DNA from: Hyphomicrobiales bacterium | GTDB lineage: Bacteria > Pseudomonadota > Alphaproteobacteria > Rhizobiales > CAJQND01 | Direction: 5' to 3' | NCBI GenBank assembly: GCA_028285595.1 | Contig: JANQOW010000120.1 | Coordinates: 1 to 43,664, forward strand | Length of the DNA stretch: 43,664 nt | Part shown: one piece after another, positions 16,677 through 24,126 of the stretch | How positions within the stretch are numbered: position 1 is the stretch's first letter | How the letters are laid out: every line of letters starts with the position of its first letter | Notes under the pieces: generated by a model | Databases searched by the model: none | Told to the model about the DNA's origin: nothing | Seen by the model: the letters and a program-made list of their open reading frames with translations, nothing else | Translations under genes and position numbers: made by a program

Positions 16677-17153
16677 ATGGAGAGTTTGAATCGGTGGCTT
16701 AGGCCAGCCGCACTGGCCGGTGCAGTGGCGTTGAGCGGATGTGCAGGAAACGAGCCGACACTGGGCTCAGACCCAAGTGGCAGCGGCGGTGGTGGGGACG
16801 GCAGCCTCGCCGCAGCGCTTGAGCAAGGCCCCGCCACCGGCGTGATCACCAAGGTGAACGCGGTGAAGGTGACCCCTGCCCTCAACAATGTGGTTCAGTT
16901 CCGCGGCTCGGCCAGCAAAGACTTCACCTATGATCATCTGCAATCGGTGCTCTACTGCCGGGCCTGGCGCCATGCACAGACCAATGGTTTTGGCGGCGGC
17001 AATCCTTTGCGCTTCCACAAGCTGGAGGGAGCAAACGCGGACTCTGCTCTGGTGGCGATTGCCTCGATCAAGATGTTTGTCGGCGCCAACACATCGGGCG
17101 AAGCTTCCGTGAATGAAAGTTGGTGTGCAAAGGTGCCCAGGGCAGCCAGGTAG
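16677..17153 (+). CDS. Small putative lipoprotein, function unknown
   Basis: A 158-residue protein with a lipoprotein signal: basic start, LRPAALAGAVALSGC, cleavage before Cys, then a Gly/Ser-rich linker (SGSGGGGDGS). The rest has a small folded domain with two further Cys (YCRAW and SWCAKVPRA), perhaps forming a disulfide in the periplasm. I do not recognise a family. The start is ATG at 16677 or GTG at 16665. The gene lies between the aminotransferase (30 bp upstream) and maoC (32 bp downstream), all on the plus strand, so they may be co-transcribed. Confidence 0.65.
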   Translation: MESLNRWLRPAALAGAVALSGCAGNEPTLGSDPSGSGGGGDGSLAAALEQGPATGVITKVNAVKVTPALNNVVQFRGSASKDFTYDHLQSVLYCRAWRHAQTNGFGGGNPLRFHKLEGANADSALVAIASIKMFVGANTSGEASVNESWCAKVPRAAR

Positions 17154-17185
17154 CCACCACACTCACATCGCCCAAGGAGACTGCT

Positions 17186-17641
17186 ATGGGCAGATATTTC
17201 GAAGCGTTTCAACTGGGTGAAGTGTTCGAAACCTATGGGCGAACCATCACCGAGACAGATCTGGTCACCTTCGCCGGCATGACAGGCGATTTCAACCCGC
17301 TGCACATGGATGAAGACTTCGCCGCCTCCAGCCCGTTTGGGGGACGCATCGCCCATGGACCGTTCTTCGTGGGGCTCACGTTCGGGCTCCTTAGCCAGTT
17401 CGACCTCTTTGAGCGCACGGTCTTGGCGTTGCGCCGAGTAAACTGGCAGTTCGATGGGCCGGTCAAGCCGGGAGACACGGTTCGGGTCCGCGCTGAGGTT
17501 GTGGAGCTGAAGGCGCACCCGAAGAAGACCGACCGGGGCAATGTCTCCATGACGGTCACCGTGCTCAACCAGCGCGATGAGGACGTTCAGACCGGCGGGT
17601 TCACTGCGGTCGTTGCGCGCCAGCCGGCATCATCTGATTGA
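17186..17641 (+). CDS. MaoC-like (R)-hydratase family protein
   Basis: A 151-residue single hot-dog domain protein of the MaoC family, which hydrates 2-enoyl-CoA esters to (R)-3-hydroxyacyl-CoA. The hydratase motif is present: AGMTGDFNPLHMDEDFAASSPFGGRIAHGPF, with the catalytic Asp and His (D-x4-H). ATG at 17186 has AAGGAGA at 17174-17180. It probably acts on an acyl-CoA intermediate; the exact chain is unknown. The 3' end overlaps the convergent TetR gene by 41 bp. Confidence 0.88.
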   Translation: MGRYFEAFQLGEVFETYGRTITETDLVTFAGMTGDFNPLHMDEDFAASSPFGGRIAHGPFFVGLTFGLLSQFDLFERTVLALRRVNWQFDGPVKPGDTVRVRAEVVELKAHPKKTDRGNVSMTVTVLNQRDEDVQTGGFTAVVARQPASSD

Positions 17642-18203
17642 GCAGCCCGGCCACCGCCTGGCGTGCCAAGGCCGAATTGCCCTCGGCCCGGTTGAGCACC
17701 GCCAAGCCCCGGCTTATGGAAACCAGCATCGCGGCCAGAGCGCCGCAATCTGTATCGGCGGCCAACTCACCGTCCGCCACCGCTTGGCGGCAGCGCGCTT
17801 CGAACGCGTCACGCTGGGCCTCCAGGTTGGCGCAGACAAGCCCTGCCGACATGCCCGCCGATTGGCCCAATTCCATAGCGGCCATGGTGGCGAGGCACCC
17901 GGGCGGCGCGCCAGGATCGTCAAATCGGCTGATCAGCCGATCGAAAAACCCGGTGATGGCGGCGCGGAACTCCGGTTTCTTGAGTTCCCACGCCAGTGGT
18001 TTTGCAACCCTCTCCGCGTAACGCTCAAGACAGCGCACGAAGAGCGCTTCCTTGCTCTCAAAGGCATTGTAGAGGCTTGATTTGTTGAGCCCCGTTGCCC
18101 CCTCCAGATCGCTCAAAGACGTGGCTTCGTAGCCGTTCTCCCAAAAGGCGCGCATGGCCGCTTCCAGGGCTTGATCTTCGTTAAACTGTTTGCGGCCGCT
18201 CAT
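17601..18203 (-). CDS. TetR-family regulator, divergent from GST
   Basis: A 200-residue TetR/AcrR-type repressor. The HTH is ATSLSDLEGATGLNKSSLYNAFESKEALF near the N-terminus, after FNEDQALEAAMRAFWENGYE. The C-terminal ligand domain has PPGCLATMAAMELG, a Gly-Cys motif found in several TetR proteins that sense electrophiles or quinones; a redox or electrophile signal is possible given the neighbouring GST. ATG at 18201-18203 is chosen because MSGRKQFNED fits the family start; upstream codons are in intergenic sequence. An 8+8 bp inverted repeat at 18275-18292 is the likely operator. The end overlaps the maoC gene. Confidence 0.9.
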   Translation of the reverse strand: MSGRKQFNEDQALEAAMRAFWENGYEATSLSDLEGATGLNKSSLYNAFESKEALFVRCLERYAERVAKPLAWELKKPEFRAAITGFFDRLISRFDDPGAPPGCLATMAAMELGQSAGMSAGLVCANLEAQRDAFEARCRQAVADGELAADTDCGALAAMLVSISRGLAVLNRAEGNSALARQAVAGLLNQMMPAGAQRPQ

Positions 18204-18274
18204 GGATCTCACAGGTGTGATCGGTGATAGTTCAACAATCATCTTGCCATCTTGAACTGATTGGTGCAACTATG

Positions 18275-18292
18275 TTGAACCGTTCGGTTCAA
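18275..18292. promoter_or_regulatory. TetR operator between tetR and GST gene
   Basis: A perfect dyad TTGAACCG-TT-CGGTTCAA, with another TTGAAC half-site at 18252-18257. It lies 35 bp before the GST ATG and 72 bp before the TetR ATG, a position from which both genes could be repressed. Confidence 0.6.
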
Positions 18293-18326
18293 AACAATAT
18301 CCCACCCTACCAGCCATGAGGTCAAG

Positions 18327-19004
18327 ATGATCAAGTTTTACTTCCACCACACGCCAAATCCCATGAAGGTCGCGCTCTTCCTGGAGGAGACCGGCCTGCC
18401 TTACGAGGTGGTGCCGGTGGACACCCTTAAAGGCGAGCAGCACGAAGACAGCTTCCGCAAGATCAACCCTAACGGCAAAACGCCGGCAATTGAGGATGAC
18501 GGACAACGTGTGTTCGATTCCAACGCGATCCTGCTCTATCTCTCCGAGAAGTCCGGAAAGCTCGCCGGCAAGGCAGAAGACCGGGCGGAACTGCTGTCAT
18601 GGATGATGTTCATCGCCACCGGCATCGGCCCCTACTCCGGTCAATCGGTGCACTTTAAGCATTTCGCTCCTGAGAAACTGGACTATGCGATCAACCGCTA
18701 TCACCGCGAGGCCGTGCGCCACTATGAGGTGCTGGACCAACACCTGGCCGAGCGCGACTATATTGTGGGTGATGACCTCACCATTGCCGATGTGTCGGCC
18801 TGGGGCTGGGTTGACCGGGCCGGCGTTGTGCTCGGCGAGGATCCACTGGATCAGTTCCCCAACGTAAAGCGTTGGTTTGAAGCGATTAATGCCCGCCCGG
18901 CAGCAGCGCGTGCCCGGGAAGTGGGCAAGGACCTGGAATTCAAGAAAGAGCGCGATGAAGAAGCCCTGCGCGCGCTCTTCCCGCAGAACTACGCAGCCGC
19001 CTGA
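18327..19004 (+). CDS. Glutathione S-transferase family protein
   Basis: A 225-residue cytosolic GST. The N-terminal thioredoxin-like half has PNPMKVALFLEETGLPYEVV, INPNGKTPAIEDDGQRVFDSNAILLYL, and the cis-Pro and glutathione-binding Ser are in the usual KTPAI and DSNAI places. The C-terminal helical half includes YIVGDDLTIADVSAWGW (the N-capping box). It resembles the YfcG/GstB type, active on disulfides or with toxic electrophiles. It is divergent from a TetR gene and probably controlled by it. Confidence 0.92.
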   Translation: MIKFYFHHTPNPMKVALFLEETGLPYEVVPVDTLKGEQHEDSFRKINPNGKTPAIEDDGQRVFDSNAILLYLSEKSGKLAGKAEDRAELLSWMMFIATGIGPYSGQSVHFKHFAPEKLDYAINRYHREAVRHYEVLDQHLAERDYIVGDDLTIADVSAWGWVDRAGVVLGEDPLDQFPNVKRWFEAINARPAAARAREVGKDLEFKKERDEEALRALFPQNYAAA

Positions 19005-19017
19005 ATACGGAAACTGC

Positions 19018-19038
19018 GCGGGGGCCGCGTGCCCCCGC
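19018..19038. terminator. GC-rich hairpin between GST and RND permease genes
   Basis: A perfect 8-bp stem GCGGGGGC / GCCCCCGC with a five-base loop, 13 bp after the GST stop and 4 bp from the stop of the convergent permease. Its symmetry would serve both strands. There is no strong U-run on either side, so it may need Rho or act as a barrier. Confidence 0.55.
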
Positions 19039-19042
19039 CGGT

Positions 19043-22000
19043 CTACTCTGCAGCCTGCATGAAGACCTGCGGGCTTTCCTCTTTGGCGCTCTCCAACTTC
19101 AACACCTCGGCCTTGGCCGCATCTTTGAGCTTCGGCTTGTTGAGCAAGGCAAAGGCGGGGGGCACGAAGTAGAACGACACCACCGTCGACAACAGCACCC
19201 CGCCGGCGATTGCCATGGCAAAGGGTGGCCAGAACCCGCCACCGGCCAGGATGAGCGGAAGGAAGCCGCCGAACGTGGTCACTGTGGTCGAAATGATATG
19301 CCGGCTCTGGGCGCTCACTGTGTCCACAATGGCGGCACGGCTTCCCGCGGCAGCCGCCGGGTTCCTTTGAAGCGCCGTGAGGATGATGATTGCCGCATTG
19401 ATGGACACGCCAATGGAGCCAATCACCCCGATGATGGCCATGACGCCCAACGGATATTGGAAAACCGCCAGGACCAGGAGACTGAGCCCCATGGAAAGCA
19501 CGGACACAGCCGCTGTGACCAGGGACAGGCGGAACGAGTTGAACGTCAAGACGATGGTGGCGATGGTCAAGGCGATCACGATGCCGGCGACGGCCAACAG
19601 GTCGCGCAGAACATCATTGCGCGCATCGGAATCCCCGCCCACCTGAAAGCGGTATCCGGCCGGCAACGTCAGCTCGGACGCAGCAATTGCAGCCTGCACC
19701 TTCTTCAGCGCCTCCTCGGGCAGAACCGTGCGATGGGTAAAGCCCTGCACCGTGTTCACACGCTCTCCGTCGCGCCGGAAGATCGGGCTTTCCGCCGGCA
19801 CCAAACTGATCTTGCCAATGGCGCTGAGCGGAATGCCTGGGTACTGGCCCTCGGCCACCAGAGCGCTCGCATCGCCGCGCACCACATCCAACCCGCGCAA
19901 AGCATCGATGCTGCTGCGTCCCTCCGCCCCCACTCTGAGGCGAACCGGCAACTCCTCACTGGCTTCCACCAGAGAGCCGCCGACCGCACCTTCCAGACCG
20001 CTTTCCAGTTGACCGGCGATGGCGCTGAGGTTCAGTCCGGCCAGGCGGGCTTTCTCCTCATCAATATCTAGAGAGATTTTCGGCGCACCGCCGGTGAGCT
20101 GGGTTTTGGCCTGGGTGATATCGGGGACCGAGACCATGACCGCACGCAGCTCATCGCCAAGTCTGCGGAGCACTTCAATGTCCGGCCCCACCACTCTGAT
20201 CTCCACCGGCGCGGCCACAGGCGGGCCTTGCACGAGGCCGCGGACGGTCACCCGCGCCTGAGGCATCTTAGCGTCAAACTCCCGCTGCAGCACGGGCAGG
20301 ATGCGCTCGGTGGCGGCTGGAGACGAGGTGGTGATCAGCGCTTCAGCAAAGCTCGATTCGCCATCCTGGTTGGCTTGCATGTTGTAATAAAAGCCCGGCG
20401 CGGCCTCACCCAGCACCCAGTGCACGTGGCGAACGTCCGCATGCGTGCGGATCAGCTTTTCTGCTTCCACAACGCTTTGCTGAGTGCGGCCAATAGCGGT
20501 GCCGCCCGGCAGCTTTACCTGGACGTAGAACTGATCACGGTCCACGCCCGGGAAGAACTGACCCTTCAAGGTGGGCATGGCGGCAAAACCAATGATTGGC
20601 AGCACAAGGGCGCCCAGCATGGCGAGCTTGGGGAAGTCCACGGCCAGCCGCAAGGTGGCGGCAAAGCCGCGGCCCAGGCGCTCTGACGTCAAGCCGCTGC
20701 TGAACATGCCGCCTTTGTCCTTGCCCGCCTTCAGGAACCAGCCACTCAAGGCAGGTGTGATCGTCAGCGCCAGAAGGAGCGAGGAGAACAGCATGATGAT
20801 CACTGAAATCGCAATCGCGCCGATGAAGTCACCAGGCGGGCCAGGCAGGATGGCCATGGGCACAAAGGCCAAGGCGGTGGTCACCGTGGAGGCCAAGAGA
20901 GGCACGGCCAGCCGCTTCACCGCATCACGCACGGCGGCAAGACGACCTGCGTTCTGCTCCAGTTTCTTGCGGATTTCATCGGTCATCACGATGCCCGCAT
21001 CCACCAGGAGGCCGAGCGCAACGATCAGCCCGGTGATCGACATCTGGTGAATGGGAATGCCGACAATCTGCAGGCCTGCCATGGAGATGAAGCTGGCCAG
21101 GGGCAGAATGGCCGCAACGATCAGGGCCGCCCGCCAGCCCAGGGTGATGAACAACACCGCCACAACAAGCGCGATGCCGATCATGAGGTTGGTCAGCACC
21201 TCTTCCAGCCGCTCAGAGGTGTAGATGCTCTGGTCGAACACCATCTTGTGCACGACACCACCGGGAAGTTCGGCTTCAAAGGCTGTCTGGATGGCCTTAA
21301 CCTGCCTCATCCACAGATCTACGCGGATATTGTCTTCGATTTTCGCGGCAACGAGGATTGCGGGGATGCCATTTGTGTAAGCCAGTGACGTGGCCGGCTC
21401 GCGCACATTGCGGCTCACGGTGGCCACATCGGATACGCGCACAATGGACCCGGTTTCAGTGCCGGTGATGGGGATAGAGCGAATGCGCTCAAGGCTTGTG
21501 ATCTCGCCTTTGGTCTCGATGAGCAAATCCTGGTTTTGGCCGCGGATCTGACCGGAACGGATTTTCGTGTCCGCCCGGGCAATGGCCGCTGACACCTGCT
21601 CGGGGGTGAGGCCAATGGAAATGAGTTTGCGCGGGTCGATATCCACCAGGATCTCTTCGCTCCGCGCGCCATACATCTCCACAATCAGAGTGCCGGACAG
21701 TTCGCGCAGTCGGTCCTGCAGCAGTTCCGCATAGCGTTTCAGGACCGCCGGGCTGACCTCAGCTCCGGGGCGGGCATGGATCGCGCTGATGGCGGAAAAG
21801 GCACCGGTGACATCATCGTCAAAACTGGGTTCACCCACACCTTGCGGGAAATTGCGTGACGCATCGGAGAGGGCATCGCGGACCTCCGACCAGGCCTGCT
21901 CGATCTGAGGCTTGGTCAGCTTCCAGCCGAGCTCCACTTGCACCACGGAGATGCCCGTGCGCGAGGTGGATTCGACCTGCTTGATCTGTGGGATCTTTTT

Positions 22001-22207
22001 CAGCTCTTCTTCCACCTTCTCGGTGACCAGGGCTTCCACCCGGGCCGGATCAGCGCCCGGATAGGCGGTCACAACGGTGGCGAAGATTTTGGAGATGCTT
22101 GGATCTTCCTGGCGGCCCACCGTGGTGAGCGCGGAAAGCCCGGCGGCCAAAATCATAAAGATGGCCAGAGCCACAATGCGCTTGTTGCGGAAGAAGAGCG
22201 TTTCCAT
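19043..22207 (-). CDS. RND efflux permease
   Basis: A 1054-residue inner-membrane RND pump permease of the AcrB/MexB/MdtBC type. The N-terminus has METLFFRNKRIVALAIFMILAAG and the porter sequence QEDPSISKIFATVVTAYPGA, and TM4 has GLIVALGLLVDAGIVMTDEI with the proton-relay Asp. The second half repeats the plan, with GVIGSIGVSINAAIIIL and AIVDTVSAQSRHIISTTVTTF. It exports drugs, solvents or lipids with the adaptor encoded 5 bp upstream and an outer-membrane channel encoded elsewhere. The ribosome site is AAGGGT before ATG at 22205-22207. The three operators at 23401-23464 suggest TetR control of the pair. Confidence 0.95.
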   Translation of the reverse strand: METLFFRNKRIVALAIFMILAAGLSALTTVGRQEDPSISKIFATVVTAYPGADPARVEALVTEKVEEELKKIPQIKQVESTSRTGISVVQVELGWKLTKPQIEQAWSEVRDALSDASRNFPQGVGEPSFDDDVTGAFSAISAIHARPGAEVSPAVLKRYAELLQDRLRELSGTLIVEMYGARSEEILVDIDPRKLISIGLTPEQVSAAIARADTKIRSGQIRGQNQDLLIETKGEITSLERIRSIPITGTETGSIVRVSDVATVSRNVREPATSLAYTNGIPAILVAAKIEDNIRVDLWMRQVKAIQTAFEAELPGGVVHKMVFDQSIYTSERLEEVLTNLMIGIALVVAVLFITLGWRAALIVAAILPLASFISMAGLQIVGIPIHQMSITGLIVALGLLVDAGIVMTDEIRKKLEQNAGRLAAVRDAVKRLAVPLLASTVTTALAFVPMAILPGPPGDFIGAIAISVIIMLFSSLLLALTITPALSGWFLKAGKDKGGMFSSGLTSERLGRGFAATLRLAVDFPKLAMLGALVLPIIGFAAMPTLKGQFFPGVDRDQFYVQVKLPGGTAIGRTQQSVVEAEKLIRTHADVRHVHWVLGEAAPGFYYNMQANQDGESSFAEALITTSSPAATERILPVLQREFDAKMPQARVTVRGLVQGPPVAAPVEIRVVGPDIEVLRRLGDELRAVMVSVPDITQAKTQLTGGAPKISLDIDEEKARLAGLNLSAIAGQLESGLEGAVGGSLVEASEELPVRLRVGAEGRSSIDALRGLDVVRGDASALVAEGQYPGIPLSAIGKISLVPAESPIFRRDGERVNTVQGFTHRTVLPEEALKKVQAAIAASELTLPAGYRFQVGGDSDARNDVLRDLLAVAGIVIALTIATIVLTFNSFRLSLVTAAVSVLSMGLSLLVLAVFQYPLGVMAIIGVIGSIGVSINAAIIILTALQRNPAAAAGSRAAIVDTVSAQSRHIISTTVTTFGGFLPLILAGGGFWPPFAMAIAGGVLLSTVVSFYFVPPAFALLNKPKLKDAAKAEVLKLESAKEESPQVFMQAAE

Positions 22208-22212
22208 GGCCC

Positions 22213-23367
22213 CTACCCTTCGCTCGCCAGGACCACTTTTTGCCCCGGGGTAACGCGGTTGATGCCGTCCAACAAGAGGCGCGCGCCGACGGAGAAGGTG
22301 CCGCGCACGAAGGCCTTGTCGCCTTCAATGTGAAGAATTTCAGCCGCTTCCCGCTCAACCACTGACGCGCCGTCCCGGTCGGTGACGGTCAGCACCGACC
22401 ACAGGCCCTTGCGGCCTTCGGTGAGTGCGCTGATGGGCAGCCACGTGCCCCGGGCAGAAACGGTCCGCGGCAGCACGAGCTCCACAATCTCTCCGAAGGG
22501 CACAGAACTCTGCGGGGCGACGGAAAAGAGAACTGAAACCGTTCTGGTGCGTGGGTCAAGGTCGGGACGCTTGGCCACCAGGGTGCCGGAAACGATGCGG
22601 CCCGACGCTTGGAACTTGTAACTCTGGCCCACTTTGAGCGCCGCCGCTGCCTCGACCGATACCCCAATGCGCACCTGGCGCTGTGCGGTTTCCAGAAGCT
22701 CCACAATGTTGCTGCCGGAGGCCACCACGGCGCCTTCATCTGTGGTGCGGCTGGCGATCGTGCCGGCAAAGGGGGCGCGCAACTGGGATTTTTCAATATC
22801 CACGTCGAGCGAGGCGATGGCGGCTTCGACCCGCGACAGCGACGCGTCGATTTCCTTCAAGCTGAAGCGGGCCTCGTCGTAATTCTGGGCGGACCGCCAG
22901 CCCTTTTTGTTGAGCTCTTCCTGGCGTTTCAAAGTGGCTGCCGCCAGATCGCGGCGGGCAATTAGCTCACCGATTTGGGCTTTGAGGGTTTGGCGTTCAG
23001 CCTTCAGTTTGACCGTATCGAGCGCGGCAACCACATCACCTTTTGCCACCTCATCGCCCTCTTCCACCAGAACCTGGCGCACGAGGCCGCCCCGTTCAAA
23101 GGAGAGCTGAGTCTGCCGTGCCGGCTCCAGGCGCCCGGCAAAGCGTTCCGTGATTTCGTAGCTGTCGGCCAGGATGAGCGCCTTGGTGTTGACGCTCACC
23201 GGCGGGTTTGCCTGAGGCGGCACCTCTGCATTGGCCCGCATGTGCAACGCCGCTGTGCCGGCCACCATGAGCCCCACAAAGGTGAGTGCAGTGCCGCTCA
23301 TCAAGATCCACTTTAAGACCCGGCCTTGCGCTCTGGGGGCGTTGTCCGGTACTTGGTCCTTGGCCAT
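22213..23367 (-). CDS. RND efflux periplasmic adaptor (membrane fusion protein)
   Basis: A 384-residue adaptor with an N-terminal membrane anchor (residues 18-40). The lipoyl half VRQVLVEEGDEVAKGDVVAALD is followed by a coiled-coil hairpin ARRDLAAATLKRQEEL, the second lipoyl half LRAPFAGTIASRTTDEGAVV, and the beta-barrel. It bridges the permease and an outer-membrane channel. It is the first gene of a two-gene unit with the permease, with 5 bp between them. No TolC-like gene lies nearby. A three-copy operator array starts 34 bp before its ATG. Confidence 0.94.
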   Translation of the reverse strand: MAKDQVPDNAPRAQGRVLKWILMSGTALTFVGLMVAGTAALHMRANAEVPPQANPPVSVNTKALILADSYEITERFAGRLEPARQTQLSFERGGLVRQVLVEEGDEVAKGDVVAALDTVKLKAERQTLKAQIGELIARRDLAAATLKRQEELNKKGWRSAQNYDEARFSLKEIDASLSRVEAAIASLDVDIEKSQLRAPFAGTIASRTTDEGAVVASGSNIVELLETAQRQVRIGVSVEAAAALKVGQSYKFQASGRIVSGTLVAKRPDLDPRTRTVSVLFSVAPQSSVPFGEIVELVLPRTVSARGTWLPISALTEGRKGLWSVLTVTDRDGASVVEREAAEILHIEGDKAFVRGTFSVGARLLLDGINRVTPGQKVVLASEG

Positions 23368-23400
23368 CTTTTTGATCCTTCGAGTGGCTCACATCTTGTA

Positions 23401-23464
23401 TGTTAGTCGCGTTAACATATGTTAGACGCGCTAACATTGCAAGGTAAAGTTAACCGCACTAACA
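23401..23464. promoter_or_regulatory. Three operator copies between RND genes and tetR
   Basis: Three related 17-bp dyads: TGTTAGTCGCGTTAACA (23401-23417), TGTTAGACGCGCTAACA (23420-23436) and AGTTAACCGCACTAACA (23448-23464). They share TGTTAg-n-CGC-n-n-TAACA. Copies one and two are 19 bp apart from start to start, and two and three 28 bp apart. They fill most of the 126-bp space between the adaptor and tetR, a layout fit for cooperative repression of both genes. Confidence 0.75.
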
Positions 23465-23493
23465 TTATCGTTACGCCCGATTTGTGATATTGG

Positions 23494-24126
23494 ATGAATA
23501 TGAGCACCGCTTCTGCGCAAGAAACTTCAAACCTGAAGGGCAAGTATCACCATGGCGATCTGCGCCAGGCGCTGATTGCTGCGTCCTATGATCTGGTGAA
23601 CGCGCACGGGGCCGACGCTTTCTCTTTGGCCGATGCTTGCCGGCTGGCCAATGTCTCTACAGCCGCGCCTTATCGGCATTTCAAGGACCGCGATGAGATT
23701 CTGGCTGAAGTGACGGCGAGAGGCTTTGAGGCCATGACGGCAAAGGCGGTTGAAGCGGTGGAGGCGGCCGGCGAAGGTACGCTCGACGGGATCACCGCCA
23801 TGGGTCTGGCCTATATCGACTTCGCGACCGCTGAGGAGGGCGTGTTCCGGCTGATGTTCGGCGGCGCGCCGGCGCTGGAGGATTCTGAGATCGTGATGGA
23901 GATGGGCACAAACTGTTTTGGCTATCTCATTCAGCAGATCACCGCATATTGCAGCGCCCATGGACTGGAGCAGGATGCCGATGCGGTGGCGGTGAAGATG
24001 TGGACTTTTGTCCACGGCGCTTCGGCTCTTCTGATGGACCAGAAGTATGAAAAGGTGACCCCCGGTCTGGATGTGAAGCGCATGATTGCAGAGGCTGTTC
24101 CGCTCCTGATGACGAAACCCGGCTAA
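23494..24126 (+). CDS. TetR-family regulator of the RND pump
   Basis: A 210-residue TetR/AcrR protein with HTH FSLADACRLANVSTAAPYRHFKDRDEIL and a C-terminal domain of the WHG-type (KMWTFVHGASALLMDQ near the end). It is divergent from the RND adaptor and faces three matching operator dyads, so it is very probably the local repressor of the pump and of itself. The ATG at 23494 is followed two codons later by a second ATG. The stop codon overlaps the convergent glycosyltransferase gene within CTAA. Confidence 0.92.
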   Translation: MNMSTASAQETSNLKGKYHHGDLRQALIAASYDLVNAHGADAFSLADACRLANVSTAAPYRHFKDRDEILAEVTARGFEAMTAKAVEAVEAAGEGTLDGITAMGLAYIDFATAEEGVFRLMFGGAPALEDSEIVMEMGTNCFGYLIQQITAYCSAHGLEQDADAVAVKMWTFVHGASALLMDQKYEKVTPGLDVKRMIAEAVPLLMTKPG

